Positions 1-10,560 of a stretch of DNA of 64,000 bases are shown one piece after another (within the stretch, counting starts at the first letter, position 1; every line of letters begins with the position of its first letter). A model generated the notes under the pieces. It searched no databases, was not told where the DNA came from, and saw only the letters and a list, made by a program, of their open reading frames with translations. The position numbers and the translations under genes were made by a program. Source of the DNA: Phymatolithon calcareum (Eukaryota > Rhodophyta > Florideophyceae > Hapalidiales). Location of the stretch: contig OZ345355.1 of assembly GCA_977006965.1 (NCBI GenBank), positions 248,001-312,000 on the forward strand, in the 5' to 3' direction.

Positions 1-411
1 GGACATCCGGACGTATCGAGAAAGGTCGGCGTTAGTCTTGAAGAGTGTGTTAAACATTACTTGAAACTATCTAGTAGACAGTTTTCGCAGGACGAAACTT
101 TTCCACTAATTGCATTCGACGTTGTGTCCAGAAAGCGCGCCATGTCTCACATTTCACTAACGTGCAGACTTAATCCGAAAGAAATCGAGATGCTAAATGA
201 AGTGAGTGCTTCTGATCTTGCAGAGCATCTACAACAAGAAACTAGAAAGAGAGAGACCCTAAAAAATGGGCACAATTTCACTGAAAAGACTCTGAATCCC
301 GGGGGGAAACGATTGCTCAGACGTGTAAATGCTGTACTGGGGAAAACATTTGCGACGAACGAAGAACGAAAAATTTACCAGCGTAAAGCATGGAGTATGG
401 CCGCTAAATAA
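1..411 (+). pseudogene. Helitron Rep-helicase, N-terminal part (partial, ends at in-frame TAA)
   Basis: The frame is open at the left edge and runs to TAA at 409-411. The next open stretch (from 424) is in the same frame, only four codons further on, and continues the Helitron-like N-terminal (Rep) domain. The stop therefore interrupts one protein and falls just before Rep motif 1 (FITVTP at the start of the next piece). The visible residues are those expected just before the HUH motif of a Helitron replication initiator, a single-strand nuclease that cuts and joins the transposon ends. The internal TTG at 61 is not a credible start. Interpretation: a nonsense mutation, or less likely a read-through codon or sequencing error. 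Confidence 0.7.
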
Positions 412-423
412 CACAGTGCTGCA

Positions 424-3400
424 ATGTTCATTACTGTTACTCCTAATGAAAATGGAAATGCGACAGTAGCATTCTTTGCAGGTGATATAAACAGAGATAA
501 TCTAATAAGCATAACTGAGAACGACATTCCTTCTAATGCTTCTCGGATAGAAATAGCAGGAAGAGACCCAGTCTCGTGTGATTTGTTCTTCACAAATATT
601 TTAGAAATGCTTCTTGGACCTATGATTGGATTTGATATGAAAACGAAACTTCCACGAAAACAAGGTGGTCTTTTTGGTGTACCGACAGCCTTTATGGGAG
701 GTATAGAAAATCAAGGCAAAGGAACGTTACATGTTCATCTCATTGTGTTCTTAGCAGGATTTCCGAATGATTCTGATAAGATCATGTTACTGCTGAAGAC
801 AGATAAAGATTTTCAAGATAGAATTCATTCATATATAGACTCTGTAATTGAATCAAGTGCGATTAATACTGAAAGCGAACTTGAATGTCCGAAATGTTGC
901 TCGAAAGGAACTATCGAGCCGTCTAAGATTTCTAAGATAGCATATTCTCGAAATCTGAAATATGACACACCTCCAGAGACCGCAAAATGTAAAACATGTC
1001 AAAAACGTTTCGGAGGAGACGTAGTTATTCGTCATAACTTGAGACGAATGAAAATGCAGTTATTCGAGAAAGCGGTCTCACGTCATCCGGGAAATAATTG
1101 TTCTGATACTTTTTCGCTTCCCACTGATAACATGAGGAGACAATATGACAGTGAACAAGATAACAAAATTGCAATTAAAGCAGCTGTCCCAAGAATACCC
1201 TCGACTCCAGGTAAAAATTCGTCTCCTGAAGACTCGCTCGTGCACACAATCTTCATGATAGAGCTTTTACTTCTGAACCAGAACCATAGGTGGAAGCACG
1301 TGGCAAGCTGCTTCAAAAGAAGCTCGAACTGTGGAGAAGGGTTTTGTAGGTATAATTTTCCTAGATTAGTAAATCATCTGACTGAAATTGACGAATTTGG
1401 TAGCGTTACTGGAAAGAGAGTCGTAGGAAGTGAATATATTAACTCTTTCAATTCTGTTTTGCTCCGTGTCATACGATCAAATCATGATGTTCGATTCCTT
1501 CTGTGCTGTGCTCACGAAATTTATTATACTATCAAGTACGTTGTAAAAGATCAAATCTCAATAGATAATATCGCTGCCATCACTCTCGCTTCCTACACGA
1601 AGCGATTGGGAAAGGAAACTGCTTTAAAAAAAGATATTTCTATTGCCCGAACCATATACGGACGCATCGCTTCGATGGCATATGCTCGATCGGATCTCGT
1701 TGAAGTTGGTGCTGTAACTGCTGTGCACTACTTATTACATGGTACTACATTTGTTAGCTCTCATGAATTTCAAAATTTGCACTTGGGTAGGCATTTGTAC
1801 GACTTGGATGAACTTGAAAGCGATATTGGAATTATTCCTTACCGAAATTCTTATATTGCATTCAATGTGACATCGAATTACACTTTACGACCATTAGAGT
1901 TAGAGAAAACATGTCTTTACGATTATACAGAACGCTTTCTTATATCCAAGGATATTCCCAAAGACATTAATTCAAATCCAAACTGCATGCGTCTTCACCC
2001 AAACCATCCGTTTTATGCTACAAAAGTGGTTAAGCGACGTAAAGTGAAAGTAATCTCGGATATTATTGGTCCTCGAATACCTGATTTGTACGAAATCAGT
2101 GATGAAGACATGGAAAAGTATGCAAAAATCGCTTTACTTCTTTTTAAACCACACAGAAGCAAAGAAAATATAATACAACGGTTCAAATCATTCCAGGAAG
2201 CATTTCACCATTTCAAAAATAGCTTAGAGTACAAGAATTCTCTAGCTGAGCACATACTCTCAAACATGCAGCAGTACTATATTGGGAAACGAAGAGCGCA
2301 GGAGATGAGGACAGAGCAACGTGAAAATTGGGAAATACAACACGAAAACCGAGTCGAATTTGATTCTGACGAGTCTGTAGTGGAAGATGATGACATTGGT
2401 GCCCTGGACGAAATTAGTGGTGATGATCTAGAAGAGTGTACTCCATTTGATGTACAACAATTTACTTCTCAATTGCATCCTGGAACAGTTGAGCGTATTT
2501 TAGGAGGCGTAATTGATGAAATAAATATCAACGAAAGAATAACCAATGGTCAGAGAGAAAAAGACGTTTGCTCTCTCAGCGGAATGAGAACAGTTGTCAT
2601 GCGCCATATCCTCACAGATATTAATACGGAAAAGAATGAAAAAGGCATATCGTACTGGCCCTTTAGAGAAAAGGAACTCAATTGCATCTCTAAGACTCGT
2701 GTTTTATCTAAAGATGTCGAAGCGTCATATGAGAGACTAATATCCCAATACGATAAAGAAATAAATTCAGAAAAAATAGAACAGAATGTATCTGCAAAAA
2801 ATGCGAAGGAAGAAACAATAGTTAGATTGCTTGAAAATGCGATTAAATCAAAACTTGAGTCTGAAAATCGGAATACCAATGACAGCTGTTCAAAAAAACA
2901 AGCAGAAATTATTAACCCATCCCTTGATCAAGTGTCAAATAGATTCACGCTCAATGAAAGACAGACTATTTCTTTTCGCATAGCTGGTTCTTATCTATTA
3001 GATTCATTCAAACGATCACTGCTGCGATATCCGCCTGGTAAACCTCTTAGAATGCATTTATCTGGAGAGGGAGGGACGGGAAAGTCTAGGATAGTTGAAG
3101 CAATTCGATTTCTTGCAGTTGGGTGGGGATATCCTGACGCTGTTGTCACAGTTGCTCCAACTGGTATTGCTGCGGTATTAGTTAATGGGGAGACAGTCCA
3201 TTCTAAGCTAAAAATATTTCAAAATAGGAAACCAACAATGAAACAATTAGAGGAATGGTCAAGAGTCTACATGGTTATCTGGGACGAGATTAGTATGACA
3301 GGACAGACTCTATTTGCGAAGGCAATGAAGAAAATCAAAGCATTCTTGGGAACTGAGAAAAGCAGCGATGCCAGAATTCATATAGTAACTGCAGGTGATT

Positions 3401-5550
3401 TCGCACAGCTTCCTCCTTGCTTCGAAAAGTTTATATTCTCACCTCCTGCATTTGTAGAGACAGGCTCTTTCCTATTGGATAGCGCAACGAAGGCTGGAAC
3501 AGAATCAGCTGTCTGTGGAAGCAACTCTAGAATGTTAAACGTAAACGTGAATAATATCACAGGGTACCACATTTGGCAATCGTTCAAGACTGTTGTTAAG
3601 CTTAAGGAGAATATGAGGCACCGATCTGATCCATCTTATGGAAATATTCTAAAACGGCTGCGAACAGGTGATCAAACAGTTCAAGATTTTAAAGTTTTAA
3701 ACACCAGATTTTTAGATCCATTGTGCCCGACTTCTGAAGTACAACAGCAATTTAGGACTCGACAAGATACAAATGCATCATTTCCGATTGCTGTCCAAGC
3801 AAATCGTAGCAGACACTCTATAAATTGGCTCAGTATCTCTGAGATATCTCAAAATAGTTCTGAAATCGAAATACCTATTGTATGTCCCGCTGAATTCAGT
3901 GCGACAAAGAGAGGTACAAATCCAACCATGGATCAACTAGAAGATCTTCTTAAAATTGGAGATAATAAATTGCAAAGATTATCCCCATTGCTCGTCATTT
4001 TTCCAGGTATGCGCGTTTTTATAACTCAAAATATTAGCTCGAAGCTTGGTCTTGCTAATGGTTCAACCGGAACTGTACTCGGGTGTCAATTCCCTGAGAA
4101 TGTCATTTTCCGCACAATTTTAGTGAAGGGAGCTCCAATGAAGATCGCATCCACAATTCCGGAAATTGTATATGTGTCTGTAGAGCAAGCAAAATTAAAG
4201 AAACGGTTTCCAAATATACCCGAAATCTACCCTAATAATACGATTCCAATACTCCCATATTCACTTACTGTCCGCGTATCGTGTCTACGTAACAGAAATT
4301 TCAGTATAAAAGTAACACAGATTCCAATATCTCCATCATTTGCAGCGACTACCCACAAGCTTCAAGGAACAACATGCGATGCAATTTTGTCGTACATTGT
4401 TAATGAGCCTGGTAGTCAACCAACATCGCTCTATGTATTGGCTTCTCGTGTTAAAACATTAGAAGGTCTATTTCTCTGCAAAAAACTCACAGAGGAAGAT
4501 TTTAAATATTTTAGGCCCTCTCAAGAAGTTCTTGATGAAGAAGAAAGACTTGACGGGCTCTGTACACAAACGCTGGAGAATTTCACGAATGGAATTATAT
4601 TTCCGGACGAAGTAAATAATGAGATACAGAAGCTGACAAAAGTTGAAGAGAAAGACCCGGAAGACATAGTAATCGACCTTTATCCACTTAAAAATAATGA
4701 GAAAAAGAGAAACAATGTGATTCATCAATCGGTTAATATTCCCACACATAATACTTCAAATGATAACTCTTTCGATGTCGGAAGCTCATGTTTCGAATTG
4801 CTCTTACCTCATTTTCAAGCTCAAACAGTTATTAGAATGAAGTCTGTCCACAGATTACTTGTAAGTTGTAATTTCAGAACTCCTGCTCTGCCAATAACCT
4901 CACTCATAACCGATAATGTTTCTCAACACCCAACACTATGGAAAGCTGTTGATGTTCCAGGTGATGGAAATTGCTGGATATATGCAACAGTTCTCTCCAT
5001 TTTCTATTGCACTCTGAGTTTAGGAAACGCTTTATATATGAATCCACAAGATTGTAGAATAAAAATATCTTCCCTTCTTTCCGAAGTGTCAAAATCCGAT
5101 GAACAAACAAAACACAGCTTTCTACGAAACATGAACCTCTCTTCTTCTCAACGAGGAGTTGCTTTACAGCAATTTTCTGCTGCAATAGGATATGAAAACT
5201 CATTAGAAATGTTGTCGTTGTTTCTAAAGATTGGAACTCCTCAAAGTTGCTTGTGGGCTGCTGATATTGGTGATGAAATGAACTTGCTTTCCCTTATATT
5301 AAATCAAAATATTATATCATATAGTCCTTCTTCAACAAGGACACATCAATCTGCCTTTGATCTAAATACAACAATTGGTCCCTTGTCTCCGACTTCAGTC
5401 TACAGCCCATATCCGGATATTACTCTGGAGAACCCAGCTGTACCATTTCAAATTCCAATACTTTTCTCAGACGGTAACCACTTTCAGTCTCTAATCCCTC
5501 CGTCAGATTTTAATATCTTCTCTTTACCCTCATGGGATTTTATTAATTAG
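424..5550 (+). CDS. Helitron Rep-PIF1 helicase with C-terminal OTU protease-like domain
   Basis: 1,708 codons. The Rep nuclease shows its HUH metal site (H103-V-H105) and the paired catalytic tyrosines Y368 and Y372 (Y-x3-Y) followed by K375. A zinc-binding region with CxxC pairs lies near residues 158-195. The superfamily 1 helicase has Walker A GEGGTGKS (881-888), Walker B WDE (953-955), GDFAQLPP (991-998) and a late THKLQG motif. The C-terminus has an OTU cysteine-protease signature, DGNC (D1514-C1517), with a candidate partner His in NHFQ (H1686). The protein would nick, unwind and rejoin DNA during rolling-circle transposition; the OTU part is characteristic of Helentron-type elements and its role is unknown. 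The first ATG is probably not a natural start, because the frame continues upstream through one TAA. Otherwise the frame is free of stops for 5.1 kb, so inactivation, if real, is recent. Confidence 0.85.
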   Translation: MFITVTPNENGNATVAFFAGDINRDNLISITENDIPSNASRIEIAGRDPVSCDLFFTNILEMLLGPMIGFDMKTKLPRKQGGLFGVPTAFMGGIENQGKGTLHVHLIVFLAGFPNDSDKIMLLLKTDKDFQDRIHSYIDSVIESSAINTESELECPKCCSKGTIEPSKISKIAYSRNLKYDTPPETAKCKTCQKRFGGDVVIRHNLRRMKMQLFEKAVSRHPGNNCSDTFSLPTDNMRRQYDSEQDNKIAIKAAVPRIPSTPGKNSSPEDSLVHTIFMIELLLLNQNHRWKHVASCFKRSSNCGEGFCRYNFPRLVNHLTEIDEFGSVTGKRVVGSEYINSFNSVLLRVIRSNHDVRFLLCCAHEIYYTIKYVVKDQISIDNIAAITLASYTKRLGKETALKKDISIARTIYGRIASMAYARSDLVEVGAVTAVHYLLHGTTFVSSHEFQNLHLGRHLYDLDELESDIGIIPYRNSYIAFNVTSNYTLRPLELEKTCLYDYTERFLISKDIPKDINSNPNCMRLHPNHPFYATKVVKRRKVKVISDIIGPRIPDLYEISDEDMEKYAKIALLLFKPHRSKENIIQRFKSFQEAFHHFKNSLEYKNSLAEHILSNMQQYYIGKRRAQEMRTEQRENWEIQHENRVEFDSDESVVEDDDIGALDEISGDDLEECTPFDVQQFTSQLHPGTVERILGGVIDEININERITNGQREKDVCSLSGMRTVVMRHILTDINTEKNEKGISYWPFREKELNCISKTRVLSKDVEASYERLISQYDKEINSEKIEQNVSAKNAKEETIVRLLENAIKSKLESENRNTNDSCSKKQAEIINPSLDQVSNRFTLNERQTISFRIAGSYLLDSFKRSLLRYPPGKPLRMHLSGEGGTGKSRIVEAIRFLAVGWGYPDAVVTVAPTGIAAVLVNGETVHSKLKIFQNRKPTMKQLEEWSRVYMVIWDEISMTGQTLFAKAMKKIKAFLGTEKSSDARIHIVTAGDFAQLPPCFEKFIFSPPAFVETGSFLLDSATKAGTESAVCGSNSRMLNVNVNNITGYHIWQSFKTVVKLKENMRHRSDPSYGNILKRLRTGDQTVQDFKVLNTRFLDPLCPTSEVQQQFRTRQDTNASFPIAVQANRSRHSINWLSISEISQNSSEIEIPIVCPAEFSATKRGTNPTMDQLEDLLKIGDNKLQRLSPLLVIFPGMRVFITQNISSKLGLANGSTGTVLGCQFPENVIFRTILVKGAPMKIASTIPEIVYVSVEQAKLKKRFPNIPEIYPNNTIPILPYSLTVRVSCLRNRNFSIKVTQIPISPSFAATTHKLQGTTCDAILSYIVNEPGSQPTSLYVLASRVKTLEGLFLCKKLTEEDFKYFRPSQEVLDEEERLDGLCTQTLENFTNGIIFPDEVNNEIQKLTKVEEKDPEDIVIDLYPLKNNEKKRNNVIHQSVNIPTHNTSNDNSFDVGSSCFELLLPHFQAQTVIRMKSVHRLLVSCNFRTPALPITSLITDNVSQHPTLWKAVDVPGDGNCWIYATVLSIFYCTLSLGNALYMNPQDCRIKISSLLSEVSKSDEQTKHSFLRNMNLSSSQRGVALQQFSAAIGYENSLEMLSLFLKIGTPQSCLWAADIGDEMNLLSLILNQNIISYSPSSTRTHQSAFDLNTTIGPLSPTSVYSPYPDITLENPAVPFQIPILFSDGNHFQSLIPPSDFNIFSLPSWDFIN

Positions 5551-6149
5551 AATTTTACATACCGTTTTCCACTTAGACTATTACGAATAAATGGTCTCTT
5601 ACTCAAATTTTCTTTTGCGGAGTAAAGAAACAGTAATAATTAGACGTGAGAAAAATATATTATAGCCCGCGTGCCGCTAACACTGGATATATCAAACGCT
5701 AGAAGTACGAAAAACAGGTGCCATATGGCTTCGGAAATATATAACGTCAACAATTCATACATGGAGTACGTCTCAACTGTATCTTTTATGACAATTTTTT
5801 ATTAAATCCATAGCCGTGACAGTAATAAACTTATTTCCGTACCGCAGCACCACTCGCATGAGAAACAAGTGCGCAAACCGCCACAGTATATGCGAGAAAC
5901 TGGAACTGCTTATATGAAGGGGATACCAGATACTTCCAATAGGGAATAGAGCTATTTGAATTGAATAAATTATACAACGTTCAAGCTTGAGATATCGGAT
6001 TCAAAATCTCTGAATATCATATAAGCTAGTTCTCTCGGAATATGCACGTTTTCTGTGCATGTGACTCCAAGATTGAAAGAGTACATTTTTAACTCTGTTT
6101 CACCTATTGCGGCTTTATCTAGCCAAATATTTAATCTTTATCTGTAGAA
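5551..6149 (+). other. Helitron 3' noncoding module, first part
   Basis: AT-rich sequence after the Rep-helicase stop. It has no gene of its own, but is conserved at about 90% by eye in the second Helitron tail at 14370-14955, so it is element DNA rather than host flank. Confidence 0.6.
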
Positions 6150-6714
6150 ATGTGTTTAGATAACTATGCCTGCAAGATTCAATCTCCTGTCCTGTTTGGC
6201 GCTAACGTAAACTATGAAAAATTCGATGGTGTTCAAAGGGGACAGCTCAGCATAATTTCTGAAATAAGTACCTTGAAAAAACTAAAGTTTTGGACAAGAC
6301 TAGGGACGAACCTACCAATCCCTCAATTGGGGGAAAACTTTCTTCAAATTGACGTTAGGAAAAGTAGAAATCAAATATACTTGCCAGTTCGTTAAATCAA
6401 TAGGCTATGATACAACAAAGCTATTGACTCTTAGTGCAGGAAAACACATCATACTTGTTAAAACAGGCCATGTTCATAAAATTTCAGAACAAATCTCTCA
6501 CATGGTGAAACTTCCTCTCTTACAGAACAATGATGCGACTATTGGGCTAGCTGGTGGTTCGTGGAATGGGAGATCAGTTCAATATGTGAAACCTGCAAAT
6601 ATTCTTAGAATATATGTCAGGGAAGCGAGTCAAAACGCCTTTTTAAAAGTATTAAACAAGGTGGCAATCTGCAGAATTTCTGAAACGTCCAACTTTTCAA
6701 TGGCGAAAATATAG
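6150..6714 (+). other. Conserved open stretch in the Helitron 3' module (two overlapping frames)
   Basis: Two overlapping ORFs (6150-6395 and 6349-6714) are also present, in the same arrangement, in the second copy (14956-15207 and 15161-15361). Joined by a frame change near 6350-6395 they would encode about 185 residues. I recognise no domain. Either this is a broken accessory gene of the element (some Helitrons carry extra genes) or it is noncoding DNA that happens to be open. In the second copy the second frame is cut short. Confidence 0.3.
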
Positions 6715-6768
6715 GCGAACACAAAATATTATCAATAATTTTAAGTTGCACAATCTACAAATTTTAAT

Positions 6769-6938
6769 TTCCCATGACAATAAGTGTCAGTTTCTCTAAA
6801 TATGTCATTTAGTTCTGCATTGTGTGCTTCAATGTCGTAAATTTAATTTTTAAAACGGCGTGTCGAGCCGGTCCATTTTTTAAGTGGTCCAGGAGTCTGT
6901 AATTCAGCTTCGAGGACTGTAAACCAGTGTATATATAT
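6769..6938. other. Short AT-rich spacer
   Basis: Flank between the Helitron 3' limit and the long hairpin. I see no gene or repeat in it. Confidence 0.4.
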
Positions 6939-7061
6939 AAGCAATTTGAAACGAAAAATCAAATTTGTACAGAGGAATCCAGAGAATATGGACACTATGT
7001 ATGCTGTCCATATTCTCTGGATTCCTCTGTACAAATTTGATTTTTTGTTTTAAAATTGCTT
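6939..7061. repeat. Long hairpin: ~55-bp inverted arms with a ~10-bp loop
   Basis: The left arm (about 6939-6994) is the near-perfect reverse complement of the right arm (about 7005-7061). The core 'ccagagaatatggaca' pairs exactly with 'tgtccatattctctgg'. The right arm is also the start of a 290-bp tandem-repeat unit, so the hairpin is a head-to-head junction of that repeat. Confidence 0.9.
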
Positions 7062-7259
7062 CTGTTTATTGGCGAGATATTTAACAAGAAATCGTCTAAT
7101 AAAAGAATAATTATCACAATATTCGAAGTGTTCAGATTATTTTCATAGTATCTTTTTCTATAAATGTATGTTTTATAACGAAGGTCTCCCTGTGTTTTTG
7201 ATTCCGCTCCACAAATTAAATCTAGGCGTCGTAATTAAATAGATTTATTGACAAGGTAC
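7005..7259 (+). repeat. Partial unit of the ~290-bp tandem repeat
   Basis: The order of landmarks (tattctctggattcctctgt, then attcgaagtgt, then the 'tctcc.tgtgt..ttggattcc.ctcca' block) matches the units at 9665-10560. The unit breaks off near 7240-7260, and what looks like the missing end resumes near 9665, on the far side of the LINE. Confidence 0.75.
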
Positions 7260-8308
7260 CATGTTTTTTTATAATGCAAGTTTATTTAAAAGCCCCACAG
7301 ACTTTCGAAGATATGGGTAAGGCTTCCTCTGATGCTACCTATCTTTTGTGCAGCTCACGAAACGCCCACCAGAATAGCGGACGTGAAAACTCAGGATTCA
7401 AAGTAATCCTATCTCAATTCTCCACCATGTTGTGTCCCAAGTGAAGGGAAGTCGGTACCTTTCTAGGCATATTCTAAGCGTATTGAAAATATGCAACGCC
7501 CTTAATCGGAATTACATAGAATCACGTCAATGGCTCTATTCACGTCAATCTCTTCTCCCGGGGTGCATGTAGGGTTCTTCAGGATACTTATGAGTGTTTC
7601 AACTGCCTATGATCCTTGAATGCCCATTTCTTTAATTAACTTCGGTGGTTTCTCGGAAAATGGTCAACAAACAACCTTGCTTGAAGAATTCTGTATCTGC
7701 TTTCTTTCATCCTCACTGCTTGGTGTGGAATACTATAATGGCGAACGAAATTTTCTAGGTGCGGTGTTCTACTTGTTGCTTCTATACTCGCCGAAGGCCA
7801 GATATATCTTAAATGTCAGTTGCCGTGTTTGATTTCAGTGTACAGTCTAGAGTTTCGAGCTCTTGCTCTGCCCCTGTGTCTTTGGTCCTCTCCACAATCT
7901 CCTTTAAACTTCGTCTTAACTTCTGGAGCAGGTGCTGTCGGCGTAATTCCCACGTATTTATTTGACACAGTTTCATTAGTCTTCTCCAAAACCGCGTTTT
8001 CTATTTCCCAAACAGTATAGTTTCAATATCCTTTTGAATTTTCACTGCTGCTTTCGATGCAGCTATTGTGTCGGGTATTATATGCAAAGTGTACTCATAC
8101 ACTGGCCCAATAAAAATTTTGAAGAATGTGATGTTCTTTTCGGTGCTCTATCCACTTCTTGTCATGCCTTGGTTGTTCATGAGCCGTACTTTTATGTATT
8201 TGCCTTTAAATCGCTCCAGAAGCTTGTCCTCACGAACGCTGTTCGCGTCAGCTGTTGTTCTGCAGTGCGTTGTATTTCAACTTCCTCGTTTGCCAGTATG
8301 AAGGGTTT

Positions 8309-8995
8309 TCAAATTCTTCGACATGTGAGAATGGTTAAACATTTTCGGGTTGACCACATCATTCGATAGACCCGTGCCCATTCAGAGTATTTGTGGAGTA
8401 TTTTGTGTAGTTCTTCTTCGTTCCTTGCCATTAGTATGCGGTCATCGGCAAACATGTTTAAACGAAGGCTCGCGTTAGAATCACTGAGGTTAATAGCCGT
8501 GACTCCTTCTGCCAGGGTAGTCATGAGGATGTTGAACAGTGTGGGGCTAATGGGGGATCTTTGGGGCACCCCGCGCTCTCTTGTCCCTTGAGTTCCTCCT
8601 GCGCCGTTCATAACAGTGAATGTAGTCTTCTGCAGCGAAAAGGATGCAATCGATGCGACATTTGCTGAGAATCTGAGGTCGATTTCTCGCATAAGCTCCT
8701 CTCTTGGGGCTCGGTCAAATGCTGGCTTTAAGTTTAGCACGGCTTTTGTGCTCCTTCCCTGTTTCACGGCTGCCTTCAAAGCAGTGTTTTGTAACGGAGG
8801 AGGGCCCTTACCGTGCCTTTTCTGGGCTGGAAACTCATTTGGGGTTATGTTGAATCCATGTTCCTTCTGGATCAGTTTCTGCACTGCTGATTCAAATATT
8901 TTGCGAGCGTGCGATAATAGAGATATCAATCCGCAGCTTTTTGGTGAGCTTTGGTGGCCTTTCTTGAATATTAGAACCACAGTGCCATATTTCAA
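8309..8995 (-). pseudogene. LINE reverse transcriptase fragment
   Basis: 228 open codons of a non-LTR reverse transcriptase. Visible RT blocks are the N-terminal 'VLIFKKGHQSSPKSCGLISL', the palm block 'VLNLKPAFDRAPREEL', the fingers/palm block 'GVPQRSPISPTLFNI' (usually GVPQGSxxSPxLF), and the catalytic box FADD near residue 188. The enzyme would copy LINE RNA into the target site. The Gly-to-Arg change in the PQG box, together with the broken flanks, argues that it is inactive. The frame carries no natural start or end. Confidence 0.75.
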
Positions 8996-9414
8996 TCGTC
9001 AGGCCAGCAACCGATCTGGCTGGCTTTTGTGATCGCGGCTAGCAGGAAGCTATAGGTATCCTCTGGGGTGAATAGCAACACTGCGGAGGAAATGCCGTTC
9101 GATCCAGTTTCTTTTTTGACTCGGGGCACGTCTTAGGGTGCTCTTGAGATCTCTTTTTTGTGCTCGTATGACTTGAAATTTCCTCGGTTCTATGGCCGTT
9201 CCTTGAGGGTCCTGGAGCTCCCAATTAGATGAGCTGTTATCTCCGCCGGGTCTATATCCTCTTCTTTATTCTTTATTTCAATTAAAGTTTGCATCTTTTT
9301 CGCCAAATCTGCTGGAGTTGAAGCGGATATATCTTCATTGAATTTCTAAAAGAATGTTCTTCTGTTCGCCCTGGTTATCTTTCTATATTTCTTTTTAGAT
9401 CTCTGTGCGCTCGG

Positions 9415-9654
9415 TTAGTTTTCTGCGCCTTTTTGTAGGGAACGCTTGTCCAGTTCTTTGGTATAGAACTCTTTACATCGTCTTGGCTTTCTTGACTTCT
9501 TTGTGTACCGACGGTTTGTTAACGATGTCGCAAGTGCTCCTGTAGGCCTTCTGCTAATCTTCCATTGTATCAGTTTTTCAATGGCTGTCGGGAGTCTTGA
9601 ATTGTATTCAGACACTGCTTTTTTCTGGAGCTTACTCTTTTTCCTGGCGCTCAA
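9415..9654 (-). pseudogene. LINE pre-RT region fragment
   Basis: 79 codons, very basic (many K/R), lying just upstream of the RT pieces on the same strand, with the composition typical of the linker between endonuclease and RT in LINE proteins. No endonuclease motif is visible. Assignment rests on position and composition. Confidence 0.4.
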
Positions 9655-9664
9655 TAGTAGACGT

Positions 9665-10560
9665 ACTCTCGTCTAAAATTTACACATCGGACGCTTACCC
9701 TTTTTAAGGCGTATTTCTTGTGAGCTCTCTCTACAACTGCATATTTTTTCAATCAAGCGTTTATATTCTCTGGATTTCTCTGCGAAAATCTGATTTGTGC
9801 ATTAAAATTACTTCCGGTTACTAGATAGATATTCGATTAGAAATGGTCTGATAGAGGCATAGTTTTTCACAGTATTGGTAGTGTCTCGTTTATTTATGCC
9901 GGACCCTTTCTGTAATTGTATATTTATAACGAATGTCTCCGTGTGTCTTGGATTCCTCTCCATAAATCCAATTTGCACTACAAACACCTACGCTATTTAA
10001 GGCATATTTTTAGTGACCTTTTTTTACAAGTGCATATTCTCGAACAACGGCGTTAATATTCTCTGGATTCCTCTGTACAACTTTGATTTTTCACTTCAAA
10101 TTTGATCCTTGTTATTTTATGCATATTTAACTAGATAAAGAATTTTTTTACAATATTCGAAGAGACCAGTTGATTTCCACAAGACCTTGTTCTATAAGTG
10201 CATTTTTTACAATGAAAGTCTCCGTGTGTTTTGGATTCCTCTCCATAAATCAAATTTGCACTTAAAACACCTACACGTTTTGAGTAGTATTTCTTGAGAG
10301 CTCTTTGTTTAGTAAGTGTAAATTTTCTCACTACAGTGTCCATGTTCTCTGGATTCCTCTGTACAAGTCAGATTTTTCGTTTCAAAATTGCTTCTGCTTA
10401 TTGCATGGATAATGGACCAAAAACCGTCTGATAAAACCATAATTTTCACATTGTCAAGTTGATTTACACAGGATCTCTTTCTGTAAATACACGTTTAGTG
10501 CCAAAAGTTATTGTGTATTCTGGATTTCTCTCCACTTATGAAATTTGAACTTCAAAAACT
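9665..10560 (+). repeat. ~290-bp tandem repeat array (about 3 units)
   Basis: The landmark 'at(a/g)ttctctggatt.ctctg' recurs at 9763, 10056 and 10342 (periods 293 and 286). A second landmark, 'tctccgtgtgt.ttggattcctctccataaat', recurs once per unit. A partial unit tail precedes the first landmark (9665-9762). Units are diverged from each other, so this is an old array. No coding potential is convincing. Confidence 0.85.

Larger units (their letters stand above)
1..6768 (+). mobile_element. Helitron (Helentron/Helitron2-like) element, 5' end outside the window
   Basis: The reading frame is open from base 1, so the element starts upstream. It carries a HUH Rep domain, a PIF1-family helicase and a C-terminal OTU domain, the combination known from Helentron/Helitron2 elements. 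The 3' limit is set by a second copy: sequence from 5257 to about 6768 matches 14074-15581, and both copies lose similarity right after a shared '...acaaattttaat'. No CTRR terminus of canonical Helitron type is visible there, which fits Helentrons better. About 1.2 kb of DNA after the stop codon belongs to the element, because it is shared by both copies. Confidence 0.85.
7260..9664 (-). mobile_element. Degenerate non-LTR retrotransposon (LINE), minus strand
   Basis: Minus-strand pieces of a LINE polyprotein are spread over several frames. A basic pre-RT region lies at 9654-9415, the start of the RT domain ('GSNGISSAVLLFTPED') around 9105-9050, the RT core at 8995-8309, and post-RT residues down to about 8200. 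Frameshifts and stops separate the pieces, so it is dead. Sequence from 7260 to about 7800 should be its 3' region, but no protein signature is visible there. The element sits inside a 290-bp repeat unit. Clade not assignable by eye. Confidence 0.65.

Noticed and set aside
8034-8591. Several plus-strand ORFs over the LINE
   Set aside because: They are antisense to the reverse transcriptase frame and have no protein features.
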